From Pelomyxa schiedti (taxonomy: Eukaryota > Evosea > Pelobiontida > Pelomyxidae), in NCBI GenBank assembly GCA_020536535.1, contig JAHLWZ010000838.1, forward strand, positions 1 to 64,000: a stretch of DNA of 64,000 bases, written 5' to 3'. Below, piece by piece: positions 12,201 to 22,126 of this stretch. Each line of letters begins with the position of its first letter. The stretch's first letter is position 1. The position numbers were made by a program, and so were the translations under genes. The notes under the pieces were generated by a model. That model was not told the DNA's origin, made no database searches, and saw only the letters and a list, made by a program, of their open reading frames with translations.

Positions 12201-12559
12201 TATTCTCTGAAAAACGGCCAACGCTTCCACCAAATGGTCAACATGAGCGAGTGCGCGCTCCTCGGTCTCTCCCGTCCAAACAACCAGACCTCCCGTAACA
12301 ATTACGCGGTAGTCGTGTGCTGTTTGGCTGGTAACTCGACCACCTTTTTTGGAAGTTGCATAGTTAGTTTTGCGGAGTGAGAAAAAAAGTTCATTAAAGA
12401 AACGCTTAGTGGGAGCGATTGCTTAATAAAAATTGGGAGGGCCGAACTTTTGGATACGCGGTTTCCCTCAATTTTTTGAGCCTGGAAAATATCGACTGTC
12501 TTTATTGTCGCCCATGTAGTAGTAGGTGTGGCCGTAGTTGTGGCTGTAGTTGTAGCCAT
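9276..12559 (-). CDS. QARS: Glutaminyl-tRNA synthetase
   Basis: Class I aminoacyl-tRNA synthetase charging tRNA-Gln in the cytosol. Seen: an N-terminal eukaryotic-type extension (about 12.3-11.5 kb), and an Ala/Thr-rich linker. The catalytic start is [15 protein letters not shown], split by an intron just before [16 protein letters not shown] follows, then the VMSKRKL version of the KMSKS loop (about 10,360). The end of the anticodon-binding domain reads FQFERVGFF with FNRTVKL. These are the standard GlnRS landmarks; GluRS would lack the QARS-type C-terminal beta-barrel wording. About ten introns of 40-60 nt occur. The ATG at 12557-12559 opens a Thr-rich first exon. The exact exon structure between 12.5 and 12.3 kb is uncertain because two frame changes occur there. 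Confidence 0.9.
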
Positions 12560-12698
12560 TTTTCGTTATAAAAAAAAAGCACCGCACGCACCGCCTCTTC
12601 TTTGACTTTCTTATTGTTTTTTCTTTTTTTTTCCTCTTTTCCTTTGTTGCTTGCTTCCAAATTTCAGGGACTTTCCTGCTTCCAGATCCGCAACTGAG

Positions 12699-12791
12699 AT
12701 GAAAAGCACTGATTCTGGCCCTGGAATGGCTCCGAATGAGGAACCACACGCTCCTCTCATAACAAAATTGAAGGCTTGGGACTTGTTCTGA
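12699..12791 (+). other. Possible upstream ORF before the AlaX gene
   Basis: A 30-codon ATG-to-TGA frame (begins MKSTDSGPGM) lies in the 370-bp divergent interval between GlnRS and AlaX. It could be a leader ORF in the AlaX transcript or chance. The only evidence is that it is intact and in the right place. Confidence 0.15.
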
Positions 12792-12930
12792 CGGGGGTTC
12801 CTCATCTCTCACCCCTTGCGCGGCGGGCAACTGGCCAGCAGATATCCAGGAAGTTGTCTGATCTTTGTGCACGTAGGTGCACCATTCGTTGCACACAAAC
12901 TTCCATTCCTTCCGATCCAATCAACGCGAA

Positions 12931-14070
12931 ATGGCCGCCACGTCCGTACACACCGAGTCCAGTACAGATCTGCCTGAGACCACCTTGGCGTATTTGGCTG
13001 ACACATTTGTTTCGTCGGGTGAGGCTACAGTTTTGGCAGTAATCCCCGGCGAAGGCCTCGAGGCAACTGTAATTCTCGACAAGACGTGGTTTTACCCTGG
13101 TGGCGGTACATATTTTCCCCCTTTTTCTATGTCGTTTTGAAATCCTAATAAGACTTGTTGTAGGTGGCCAGCCATGCGATGTTGGGAAAATTGTGAGGGC
13201 TACTGACCCCACACACTGCTTCACAGTAAGTAAGGTTACAGGGGGCAAAAACGCGCACCACATTGGCACATTCAGCAGCACCCCGGCGCGTTTTGCTCCC
13301 GGCGATCGCGTAACAATGCAAATTGACTCTGATAAAAGGCTATTGCACGCCAAATTACACACTGGAGGCACTTCCCTCTATCGAGTTTCTATCTGGTTCT
13401 CATTGTGCGAATTAGGGCATTTGCTGGATACATGCATGAATGCTATTGGATACGATTTCCCTCCCACAAAGGGGTATTCTCTTAATGCACTTATTCGTCT
13501 TTTCTTTACCACAGCTAATTTTTCAGTAACCACTATCCCTCGGGAGCTTACGTTGGTTATGCCGGCAATGTACCGACCGAACTTCGACAAGGTTCTCCGC
13601 TCAACTCTGCATGCCTTGATGCAACCACTAAATATGTTCATTTAGAAACTATTCAAAAACTGAATGAAGAAGTGAAAAAGCAGATTACTGAGGCCGCACC
13701 AGTGTGCTACACTCGAATATCCATACGGTTCTCGCTTACCACCGGGTATAGGTTGTTGTGGAATATCTTTCTGCTGAGGAAGTTATAGCAAGAATGGGCA
13801 CCTTCCCAGAGTACCTTTCCAGAGAGAAACCTAGCAGGTATTCTCCAGGTTGCGGTTGCTCGGGCTTACTGGCTACCAACAGGTTTGTCACTCTGCCACA
13901 CCAACGTGTGGGGTACCCATGTGCTGGTACTCATCTCCAAAATCTTGGTCAATTGAACTCCCTCACAGTAACAAAAATCACAAGAAAGTCTGGTGAAACT
14001 CATGTCTCGTATGTATCAAAAACAAAAACCAATCTCAGCTCTGCTCACCTCCACACCAGATACAAAGTGA
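12931..14070 (+). CDS. AlaX-type alanyl-tRNA editing protein
   Basis: Free-standing homologue of the AlaRS editing domain, which deacylates mischarged Ser/Gly-tRNA-Ala. Visible: TWFYPGGG/GQPCDVG, GDRVTMQID, the zinc motif HTGGHLL (HxxxH), YPSGAYVGYAGNVP, and the second zinc motif CAGTHLQNLGQL (CxxxH). These are exactly the two metal pairs of the family. No class II catalytic core precedes it, so it is a stand-alone editor, as in AARSD1. Six introns of 40-55 nt are inferred. One appears to use a GC donor and splits the HxxxH motif (see findings). The ATG at 12931 is the first in frame (MAATSVHTES). The last intron puts the stop at TGA 14068-14070; if it is not removed the frame runs to TAA at 14075. 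Confidence 0.85.
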
Positions 14071-14205
14071 CCTAAACCATCCTTTGTTATGTACAATCTT
14101 AGCTTGCCATGACCATGAAAAACCAAAAAAAAATACCCGAAACACTTTTCGTGTCCCTTGAAACTTTCTTTGTTTCCAAGGAGTTTCGTTTTCTCATCGA
14201 CGCAC

Positions 14206-16655
14206 ATGCACCCCGACACAACCACAACACCGACGTCCCTGCAACTTTCGCCCAACGCCTCGCTCCTCGGCGTAACCCTCGCCGCGAACAACTTCTCCCC
14301 GGCGGTACTATCTCAGTCCCAGCCCCAGCCGTCGTTGGGCCTGGGGATGGTTGGTGGTGGTGGTGGCATCCCACAATTGCAACTTCCGCCGCCGCCGGCG
14401 TCGCCTCCCATAAGCGCGTGGGGCAGTGGGGACTTTGGGTCGGCGAGGGGTGGGAGGCCTGGAGACCACAAGGCGAGACTGGCAGCCCTGTTTAAGGAAA
14501 TTGAGAGGGAATTTGATGCCCTCTACGAGGAGAATCAAATATGTGTGTTGGTGCATGGCCTACTGGTTTTTTGTGCTTTTACTTTTTTTTCCCCCTGGTT
14601 TATGCCAAATTGGGTTGAATGCTGCGTCCAACTCCCCCATTTTGTGCTTATCACATTCTGGTTTGTGAATTAGTGAGACATAGGCTTGGTCTTTCAGATA
14701 ATGCACCTCTTCCATCATATTCACAAACTATTGCACATAGAAACAGTATGTATCTCGTTTATTTGTAGAGAATTTTGGATTTCTCTTATTGCCTCTTTTA
14801 GCTCTTGATAATTTGAAAAAGAAAATTAATTTGAAGTCCCGCCTACCTACACAAAAGGTATAGCTTCTTTTTGAAATAACCTTCATTATCGCTGTCTTTT
14901 CCCCGCAGGTATCATGCACCTGGAGTGTTCTCCACAGATACCCTTCACACAGGGATGGAATTTGGGAAATTAGTAGTTGTCCATGGGACCCTGTTGTCTT
15001 TGCCACGGCATCTGTTGGTGAGTTTTGATGGTCTTAATTTTTACCAACAAAAAATCCAAAGACAGAACTGTGAGAATTCGTAATGCAGAAACGGGGCAAA
15101 GCATGGTATATTATGGACACAAAGGCTCAGGTCACATATCATATTTTTTCCCCCGATCCTCCCATACTTACTTTCTTATAGTTAACTCTATCCGTTTCAG
15201 ACCAGGGGAACGACTTGCCTGTACTGGTACACTCCTTTTTTTGGTGTCTTTCTGCTCAAGATCTTCAAAGCCTCTGGGGACTGCCAATGCCACATTATTC
15301 GTGTTCCTTTATCGTTTGAAGTGAAACCCCACGTTCGGTCATCTTTTTCAGTTGTTTCACCACCCACACCACAGCGCCGGCAGAGGACTGCAACTCTACC
15401 ACTAGTATGTGAGATATTCGCTAAGCAGCTATAACAATAACGCAGGGTAAAAACTATGATGATGGTTTCCCTCATCCAGAAGCCAGCCTAACTCCATCAC
15501 TTACCACCTCCCCTCTGCAACAGCCAACGGAGTTGGATGATGCAGAGCAGCTTCCTCCCCTCCAGCAATCACCAGAAACAAGTGACATGGTTGCTAGATC
15601 ACCACAGCAAGAACTAAAAGGGCACACTGGTAATGAACCTTTTTTTCCCCAAAATTTACCACCCTCTAAAGGTCCAGTTATTGCCTGCGATTTTGTTGGT
15701 GATAATAAATTGATTTCAGCATCATGGGATAACACAATCCGGCTGTGGTCCATCACAGGCGAGTGTCTTCACACAACCTCAAATTTAGGTAGGCCTACAT
15801 TTCAGTCCAAATACTTTTCCCTCAAACCGAACCAAAGAGGGGCTTGATGAATACATACACATAACCAACATCACTACACTACCTGGTTCACAACTTGTAA
15901 TTGCCACATCTTCTGATGGATACTGCCGAATATTTGACATCCGTTTGCCATCGCCTTCAATTTCTCAGCACGCACCGTATGCCTCAGCGGTGGAATTTTT
16001 TCAGGCCCACTCTGAGTAAGTCCCCAAACTCGCAATCCATTTCATCCCACTCATATTTTCCCAAAGTACATGCACTTCCGGAGTTCTCACAACCGATGCA
16101 GTGACTCTAGTTACAAGTGGTTTTGATAAGTCATTCAAGGTATTTTAAGCAAAATCGAAAGTGAAATACTAATCAATTTCTTGCAATGTTCAGATATGGG
16201 ACTTGAGAAATACCAAATCCCCGCGAAACACCTTCAGGGGATCGACTGCTGTGAGCAGGTCATCATTGCTGCCAACATTCCCTAATTGTAAACTTATATC
16301 CTAAAAGGTTCACTGTTTCCCCAAACGGCCGGTTTATCGTTCCCCGTGACGAGAAGTCTGCCACCATTTTCGACATAAATTCTGTCAGCAGTGCCCGGTT
16401 GGCCAAAGCAAGCACAAACTTTGCTGCTTACTCTGGACTGGTAACTTAACCCAAAACTCTAGTTCTCTGTCTGTTCCTTTCAACTAACTCCATTTATAGG
16501 TCAACTCAGTTACCTGGGCATCTGACAGGGAAGAAAGCGTGGTGTACACTGTAAGTGGATTTGACACCACCGTGCTGGCATGGGGACCAGACGACCAGCA
16601 ACAGCAACAACAAATAGCCACTCCTCGTAAACTTCCCTCCAGTGGAAGTCTCTAA
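14206..16655 (+). CDS. WDR37-like WD40 protein
   Basis: WD40 scaffold similar to WDR37, the partner of PACS1/PACS2 in vertebrates. Evidence: an N-terminal region of low complexity, then the signature LFKEIEREFDALYEEN, close to the WDR37 LFGQIEREFENLY helix. Next come HRDGIWEIS, GHKGSVNSIRF, ISASWDNTIRLW, LVTSGFDKSFKIWDLRN and a last blade, GLVNSVTWASDRE. This order and the spacing fit WDR37 across the whole length. About eight introns are inferred. The ATG at 14206 gives MHPDTTTTP. The C-terminus has a Gln run and stops at TAA 16653-16655. No other domains are seen. A generic WD40 protein is the alternative, but the N-terminal helix argues for WDR37. Confidence 0.75.
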
Positions 16656-16739
16656 GCAAAACGGGACCAAATCCAAACAAACATCTGTATTGATAGGAAT
16701 AGAGCCAAACGGAAAAAAAACACTTTTTCCCGTACACTC

Positions 16740-17653
16740 GGTGTTCTATGCAATTGAGCCTCCAACTCCATTGCACGATGTGAATTCTCTCCCCCTTGGT
16801 CTGGTACTCAGGAAATCTCACTGTGAAAACGGCACCACCAGGCATGGATTCTGTCACTCTGATCTCAGAGGGTAGTACAGGAATCAAGAAACCACCCACG
16901 TCGGCAATGACTTGAGCGCAATCGAGCATGTTGCTTACAGTCTGAAGGGGGACTATGTCTTCTGCGTCTCGCTTCCAGATCACTTAGATATATGATTCCA
17001 ACATCAACAACCAAAAACAACGGCACATAGTCAGGGAAACCATGTACCTTAGGCTTACTTGGTTCCATTTTCGATTCCCCAGCCAATAAACTTGACGGCA
17101 TGCCCTGGCTCAGCTGTGACAAGGTGGTTGTTGGAAGCACAATGCCTGATTGGGGCAGGATGCGGATCCTTCTCGCCTTCCCAGTAGATTCGTCAAGCTG
17201 CCAAATCTTGGGTGAGGGTAGCTCAGAAACAAAGGGAAGTGACATTGTGCCGGCGTGGATGACGAAGGAACGCTTTCCTACAGAATTCTTGAACACCAGG
17301 GCTGAGGTGAAGTTACTCACTTCGGGAAGGAAACACTTTGTGCTGCTTAGCATTCGTGATTTTGTAATGTGAATGTGGTTGTGGAAGCTGGGTTTTGCAC
17401 TCCAGCATCCATATAGATTATGCCCAGCTCATCAGTATCAGTCCGGTTGAAGAACATCAGAAAGACGCAGAGGAAATGGATTCACTGGGGAAGCAGCGGA
17501 AGCGCCGTGAGCGGTGCGTCCACGCCGGAAAGCCTGGCGACGAGTATCTTGCTGGGCATCATCATACAGAACCCACCACTTCCCGTTGGTCACAGAGCGC
17601 GACCTCGCATTCAAGAAATCCAGCGGGTCCTCCCTGGCCACGCAGCTCTCAGC

Positions 17654-17710
<57 letters not shown>

Positions 17711-18290
17711 CCCCCCCCCCCCCCCCCCCCCCCCCGCTGTCCGACCAGGCTCCTCCTGCTGTAGCACAGCTTCCCCCACTCAAACGAGCGGCTCCGCAGC
17801 ATGACCTCCCCGTTCCGCGCCATGGCACTCTTCATGGACTAGCAGCCGCACCACCACCCCCTCGCCGCCTCCACCACCCCGAGCGTCGCCGCGGACACCG
17901 ACACTGCCACCAGGGCGTCGCCGCGGATCCCCCCCAGACCCACCACCCAGTCGAATACCCTGGTGGCGCCCACGCACCACGGCCACAGCACACTCCACGC
18001 GGCGTCGAGATCCCCTGGGGCACAGGAGCCGCCCGGGCCGCGGCGCCCGCACCTGGGCCTGGGGTGGGCAAGCATGGCGACCGCGAGGAATTGGTCTGGG
18101 ACGGTGGGAACGTCGACGACCCCGTCGTGGCGGTGGTCGCCGGGCTTGGGCTTGGGGCCCGGGTCCACCGGCGCGGCTTCACGGTCTTCAGCTTGGACAT
18201 CAGAGTTTCCATCATCTCCTCCATTTGTGTTGGCTACTGCCTTGGTTTTCTCGGTATTGTGGAGCTGGAAGAAAGTTGTTTTGAAGGCAT
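16740..18290 (-). pseudogene. Decayed second copy of the 'RCG' family
   Basis: On the minus strand the same ordered motifs as the intact gene at 7633-8820 can be followed. They are PRPRCGRRG (about 18,050), LGVVEAARG, RSFEWGKLCYS (about 17,780), NGKWWVLYDD (about 17,560), IWQLDESTGK (about 17,200), and a C-terminal block. In that block, PLQTVSNMLD with ADVGGFL and GGAVFTVRFP aligns with PLRSIEARAG, ESGFLF and GHLTVTLKLP. Reading is broken by an in-frame TAG (plus-strand 17839-17841), by a ~79-bp poly-C tract (poly-G on this strand), and by at least one frame change near 17,540. I therefore call it a pseudogene. Assembly error around the homopolymer or unrecognised introns could exaggerate the damage. 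The 5' limit is approximate, and the 3' end may run into the WDR37-like 3' end. Confidence 0.5.
17657..17735. repeat. Poly-C/poly-G tract
   Basis: 53 C, one G (17710), then 25 C in a row on the plus strand. On the minus strand it would encode a glycine run inside the decayed RCG-family copy. Length is likely unstable and prone to sequencing error. Confidence 0.95.
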
Positions 18291-18365
18291 GGCCCCTGCA
18301 CGGTTTGGAGTCGGCGGTTGGTTTTCGAAGAAATGATCGTTTAGAGTCTCCAAAAATTGCGGGAA

Positions 18366-19761
18366 ATGTGGCGGTCCTGGCTTGGGGTTGGAAGAGAAGA
18401 TAAAGGTTCAACAGCGTTGAGGTGGGAGGAGTTGCCCTCGCACTGCGTGGGGGTTATTTTGGGACTGCTGGACCTGGACTCGCGTCGGTGTGCTTCTTGC
18501 TGTTGCCGAAGTTGGTATAATGCAGCGAGGGGGCTTTGTGTCGCTGAAGGCCTGTTGTAAGTTGTTATAATGTTGTAGTATTGAAAAATGAGAAAATGCA
18601 GTACGCATGGAATGGGGGAGAAAATAACGAATTCCCCAGTGGCTTCTAATATATCTGGGTCTTAGTGTGAGGCCTGGTATTGAATGGACAAATGTGGCGT
18701 GGAAACAGATATGTGACAAAACAGATAAGTGGAGAATCGCCCTACGGGAGTACGGGCAGCTCCTGGATGAAACATCACGGGCTCGGATTCTGAAACTAAT
18801 TGCTGGCAATGGGGGTATTCCAAATCCTCTCAGGCATAGAGTGTGGCCTCTTTTGGCGGATTCCACTCTTCCTCCTTACTCACCTACTTATTACACCGTA
18901 CGGACACTAGTTTTCTGCAATAACAACAACAACTCATACCTTTTGTAGAGCTTGAAATCACCTACCGATGAAGACATTACCTTCCTGGAACGACAAATTG
19001 ATGCGGATATTCCCCGTTGTATGCATTTTTTCCGTCAATCTCAAGGCAGATGTGGTCCATCTTTGCGAGAAGTTATGCTGAAAATTTGTTACCACGATCC
19101 AAAGGAATATAAGAATAAATCGATCGATTTAGCCTTGACTGGCACATAGTTCGGCGTCAGAGATGGATTCATCCATTTCGTAGCATTTTTACTCCATTAC
19201 ATGGACGAGGAAACTACTTTCTTCGTCACTTGTCAGCTCTTGGACAGTCCTAGATACTGCGTGAAAGACGTTTTCGAATTGCTGTTTCCCTGGCTCCAGT
19301 ACAATGACACTGTACTGCAAAAACTGGCACCAAATCTGGCCTCACATTTTCGGAAGCTGGATATTCCTCTCAATATTATTTTTCCCTCCTGGTTACCGCT
19401 TCTCTCTCTTACCTTATCCTCAGTTTCTATTTAACAGGATACTTACTGGCTTCACTCGAGTTCTGTCCCACTACTGTTGCGCTCGAATATGGGATTATTA
19501 CCTATGTATTGGGATTGATTTCTTCCACTGTGTACCGTACACCATACTACAACTTAATACAGGTTCCAACAGCCATGTATTCCCTTATGTTAACAATACA
19601 AAGAGGCAATTCTAAGAATGCGCTCTTTTGAGGAGATTGTCACCCACATCCACCAATTCCGCGTTCAAGGTGACGACGAAAACTTTGCCAGGGCTTGCAT
19701 GATTACCTACCGAAAGTTTCATCACCTGTTTCCTTGTGGAAATGTCCCTAACAAAACCTAG
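18366..19761 (+). CDS. F-box plus TBC (RabGAP) fusion protein
   Basis: N-terminal F-box (about residues 22-65: LPSHCVGVILGLLDLDSR with CCCRSWYNAA), which in the family binds Skp1 of SCF ubiquitin ligases. A TBC domain follows, which stimulates GTP hydrolysis by Rab GTPases. TBC landmarks: GIPNPLRHRVWPLL, the arginine-finger motif IDADIPRCMHFF, VAFLLHYMDEETTFF, PLNIIFPSW and CCARIWDYY. It closes with an ILRMRSFEEI helix. The ATG at 18366 starts MWRSWLG. Introns are short. The one near 19,110-19,165 has no good GT donor, and the YxQ glutamine-finger position reads VRDG or is lost there. The stop TAG (19759-19761) overlaps the stop of the convergent gene. The combination of the two domains in one chain is unusual. 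Confidence 0.75.
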
Positions 19762-22037
19762 TATGGGAAAAACAAATTGTTGTTCATAAATGAAACTGTG
19801 AGCTTAGTGCTCATAACACCACTCGTGGTATGAGGTTTTTCCTGCTTTGTTGGTGGCTGATATGCATACCCAGGAGTCAGAGGTGCACGTGGAAAATGGG
19901 ATTGTAGCTTGCTGAAGAAGGTGGCTGCGGTTGTTTTGCTCCCCATAAGTTGGATTTGTTTTGGTGGCTGAAACAGAGTACTGGGCTCCAGATGAACAGG
20001 TTATCTTTGTAAACGTGGGTGATAAGATTTAAATTGGTAAAGTTTGAGTACATTGAAAACAACTCCAGCGGTAGCGATATTAAACCCTAAAACGTTGGAA
20101 CTCCCGTCAAAGAGACTGATAATAGGTCTATCCCAATCTTGCTATCAGTACGATATTAAGTTTTGAGGCTTCTGTAAGGAAAAAAAAGTGAACCTTCATT
20201 TCATCAGACAAACTCATGGCGAAGCCACCATCTGTGCAAAGATAGTCAGCATCCCAGGCAAATGAAATAATCGTTGTTGGACGTGCCCCAGCAACAGTGA
20301 GTCCCCAATCAATCCTCTGCTTTTCTGTGCGGTCAAGTAGCTCAGCCATACCATTGCCACCAACATCCACAGGAAGACAAGGGGCATCTTTGGAGTTACA
20401 ATTTCAGAAAGATGTTGAAAGATAAAATTTTACCTCGAAGGTACTCGAATGCTTCAAGATTCAACCAGAGTTCTGTCTTTACCCCCTCTTCTTGGTAAAG
20501 TTCGTCCACGGCATCCTCAAAAGCCCTGGAGGTGCATTTCAGATGAGATAATTTAGTACCAGGTGCCATGCTTAAAGAGTTGTTGATTTGAGCCACTGAA
20601 CCCCTCATCAAAGGTGAAATGAGGTCTTTCTATTCTTGCAAGATAATCCACAATCTCGGCCAAAACGGGATCTACATCTTCTACCTGTTTCACAGTCAGT
20701 AAGAAAATAACGAACAAGTCGCAACGGGTGTGTTCTTTTGGAAGTTCCAGAAATAAGCCCCCTTGGCACAGCCACGCCCTTCTTGAACAGCAATAACATC
20801 ACACCCAGACCTGCATTAACTAAGCTTTGGTTGAAGTGACCAAATAAACCTTGCCATGGCTTTAAAACCCTCCTTTTGAGCAGCAACGGAGGCATTTCCA
20901 ACTTGGTCTCTGTTGACATCTTTCATGATATTTGAGTCAAATTTTATTTATTTGCACGGCACAAACCAACATAAGGACTGATAACAAATTGTCTTCCGAA
21001 TGCCCGAATTTGGACTGATAGAACACTGTACACATCTACCAAATATTGATACCAATCCCCAAGCCAGGCCTACAAAACAAGATGGGGGGTAAAGAGGACA
21101 AGAACCTTACGGATAAACCTCATTAGTTTGGTAAACACCAGCATAGCTAGGATTGGTTCCATATCTAGTTTCATAGTTTTGCATCACTCGGGAATTGAAT
21201 TCGTAAAATGCCGGTAGCTAGAGAGTGCTCATTAGTAGTTCTTTAATCAAGTATGCTTACTTGATCAGAAACTCCGGGAATGCAGGGTTGGGGCATATAC
21301 ACTGTCATTCCTCTTTCTTGGGCGACCTCGAGAACGAGAGCATGTGGATCAATTCCGTTGAAAAGAGTGAATATAATATCAACCTTGGGATATTAGTAAA
21401 GATAAAGCCTGAGAAAAAAGACTACAGTTTGTCCTTTGGTGAAACTGCAATCCCAATCCTCGGAATATGTGTCGTGTGGAACAATCAAACGGTGGTAAAC
21501 TCTACTAGATTCGATGACAATGTCCATAGGACATTTTAATAGCACCTGCAACCTGTTACAGAATTGCCATCAAGGAGTCTGGAGTACAGAATCATCGTAA
21601 ATTTCATTGTTTGCGTAAGTAAACCAATTTCCTACAACTAAACCAGCCGTTTCTATCTCCAAAATAGCTTTACTTGTGCATTGTTCCAGTGCTGTGCACC
21701 ACACATAATCCTACATAGTTTTACTTACATGTCAAAACTAAATGTTGTACCGGGTCATTTTCTATTTCCAGTGCACCCCCAGGCCGAAGTCTGAAGTTGG
21801 CACCACGTTGCCATACAATGGAACCCCCTTGCTCCTACAACGCCATAACAAACATACCACAAGAAAAAAGAAGAATTAATCAAGCAAGCAAACCTGGAAC
21901 TGTGCCAAAGCAGCATCCCAGTCGTCGTGGGTCCATCTGTCAGCAAACCACGATGCATCCACGGGGTATTCCTGGCACACAACAGACACCAAAAGAGAGA
22001 TCCCAACAAAAAGGACCGATGATGAGAGCGAGTTCAT
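19758..22037 (-). CDS. Secreted DUF4434-like (glycosidase-fold) protein
   Basis: The start MNSLSSSVLFVGISLLV looks like a signal peptide ending near VVCQ, so the protein is probably secreted or lysosomal. The body contains GMTVYMPQPCIPG, SYAGVYQTNEVY, AVQEGRGCAKGAYFW, HFTFDEG and ELWLNLEAFEYLR. It also has RIDWGLTVAGARPTTIISFAWD. This succession resembles DUF4434-type TIM-barrel proteins with their 'NE', 'QEG' and 'W.N.E.F' strands; I infer a glycoside-hydrolase-like role without known substrate. About eight short introns are inferred, and several internal boundaries are uncertain (20.6-21.7 kb). The C-terminal ~65 residues are Pro/Thr-rich. The gene ends at TAG (plus 19758-19760), overlapping the F-box/TBC stop. 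Confidence 0.55.
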
Positions 22038-22126
22038 ACTCGTTTATTTTTGATTTGTTATGTTTTTCTGTTGATCTTTGAAATCGGGAGGTTTTTGTGC
22101 CGGTTTTTCAATTATGTCAAATGCCA

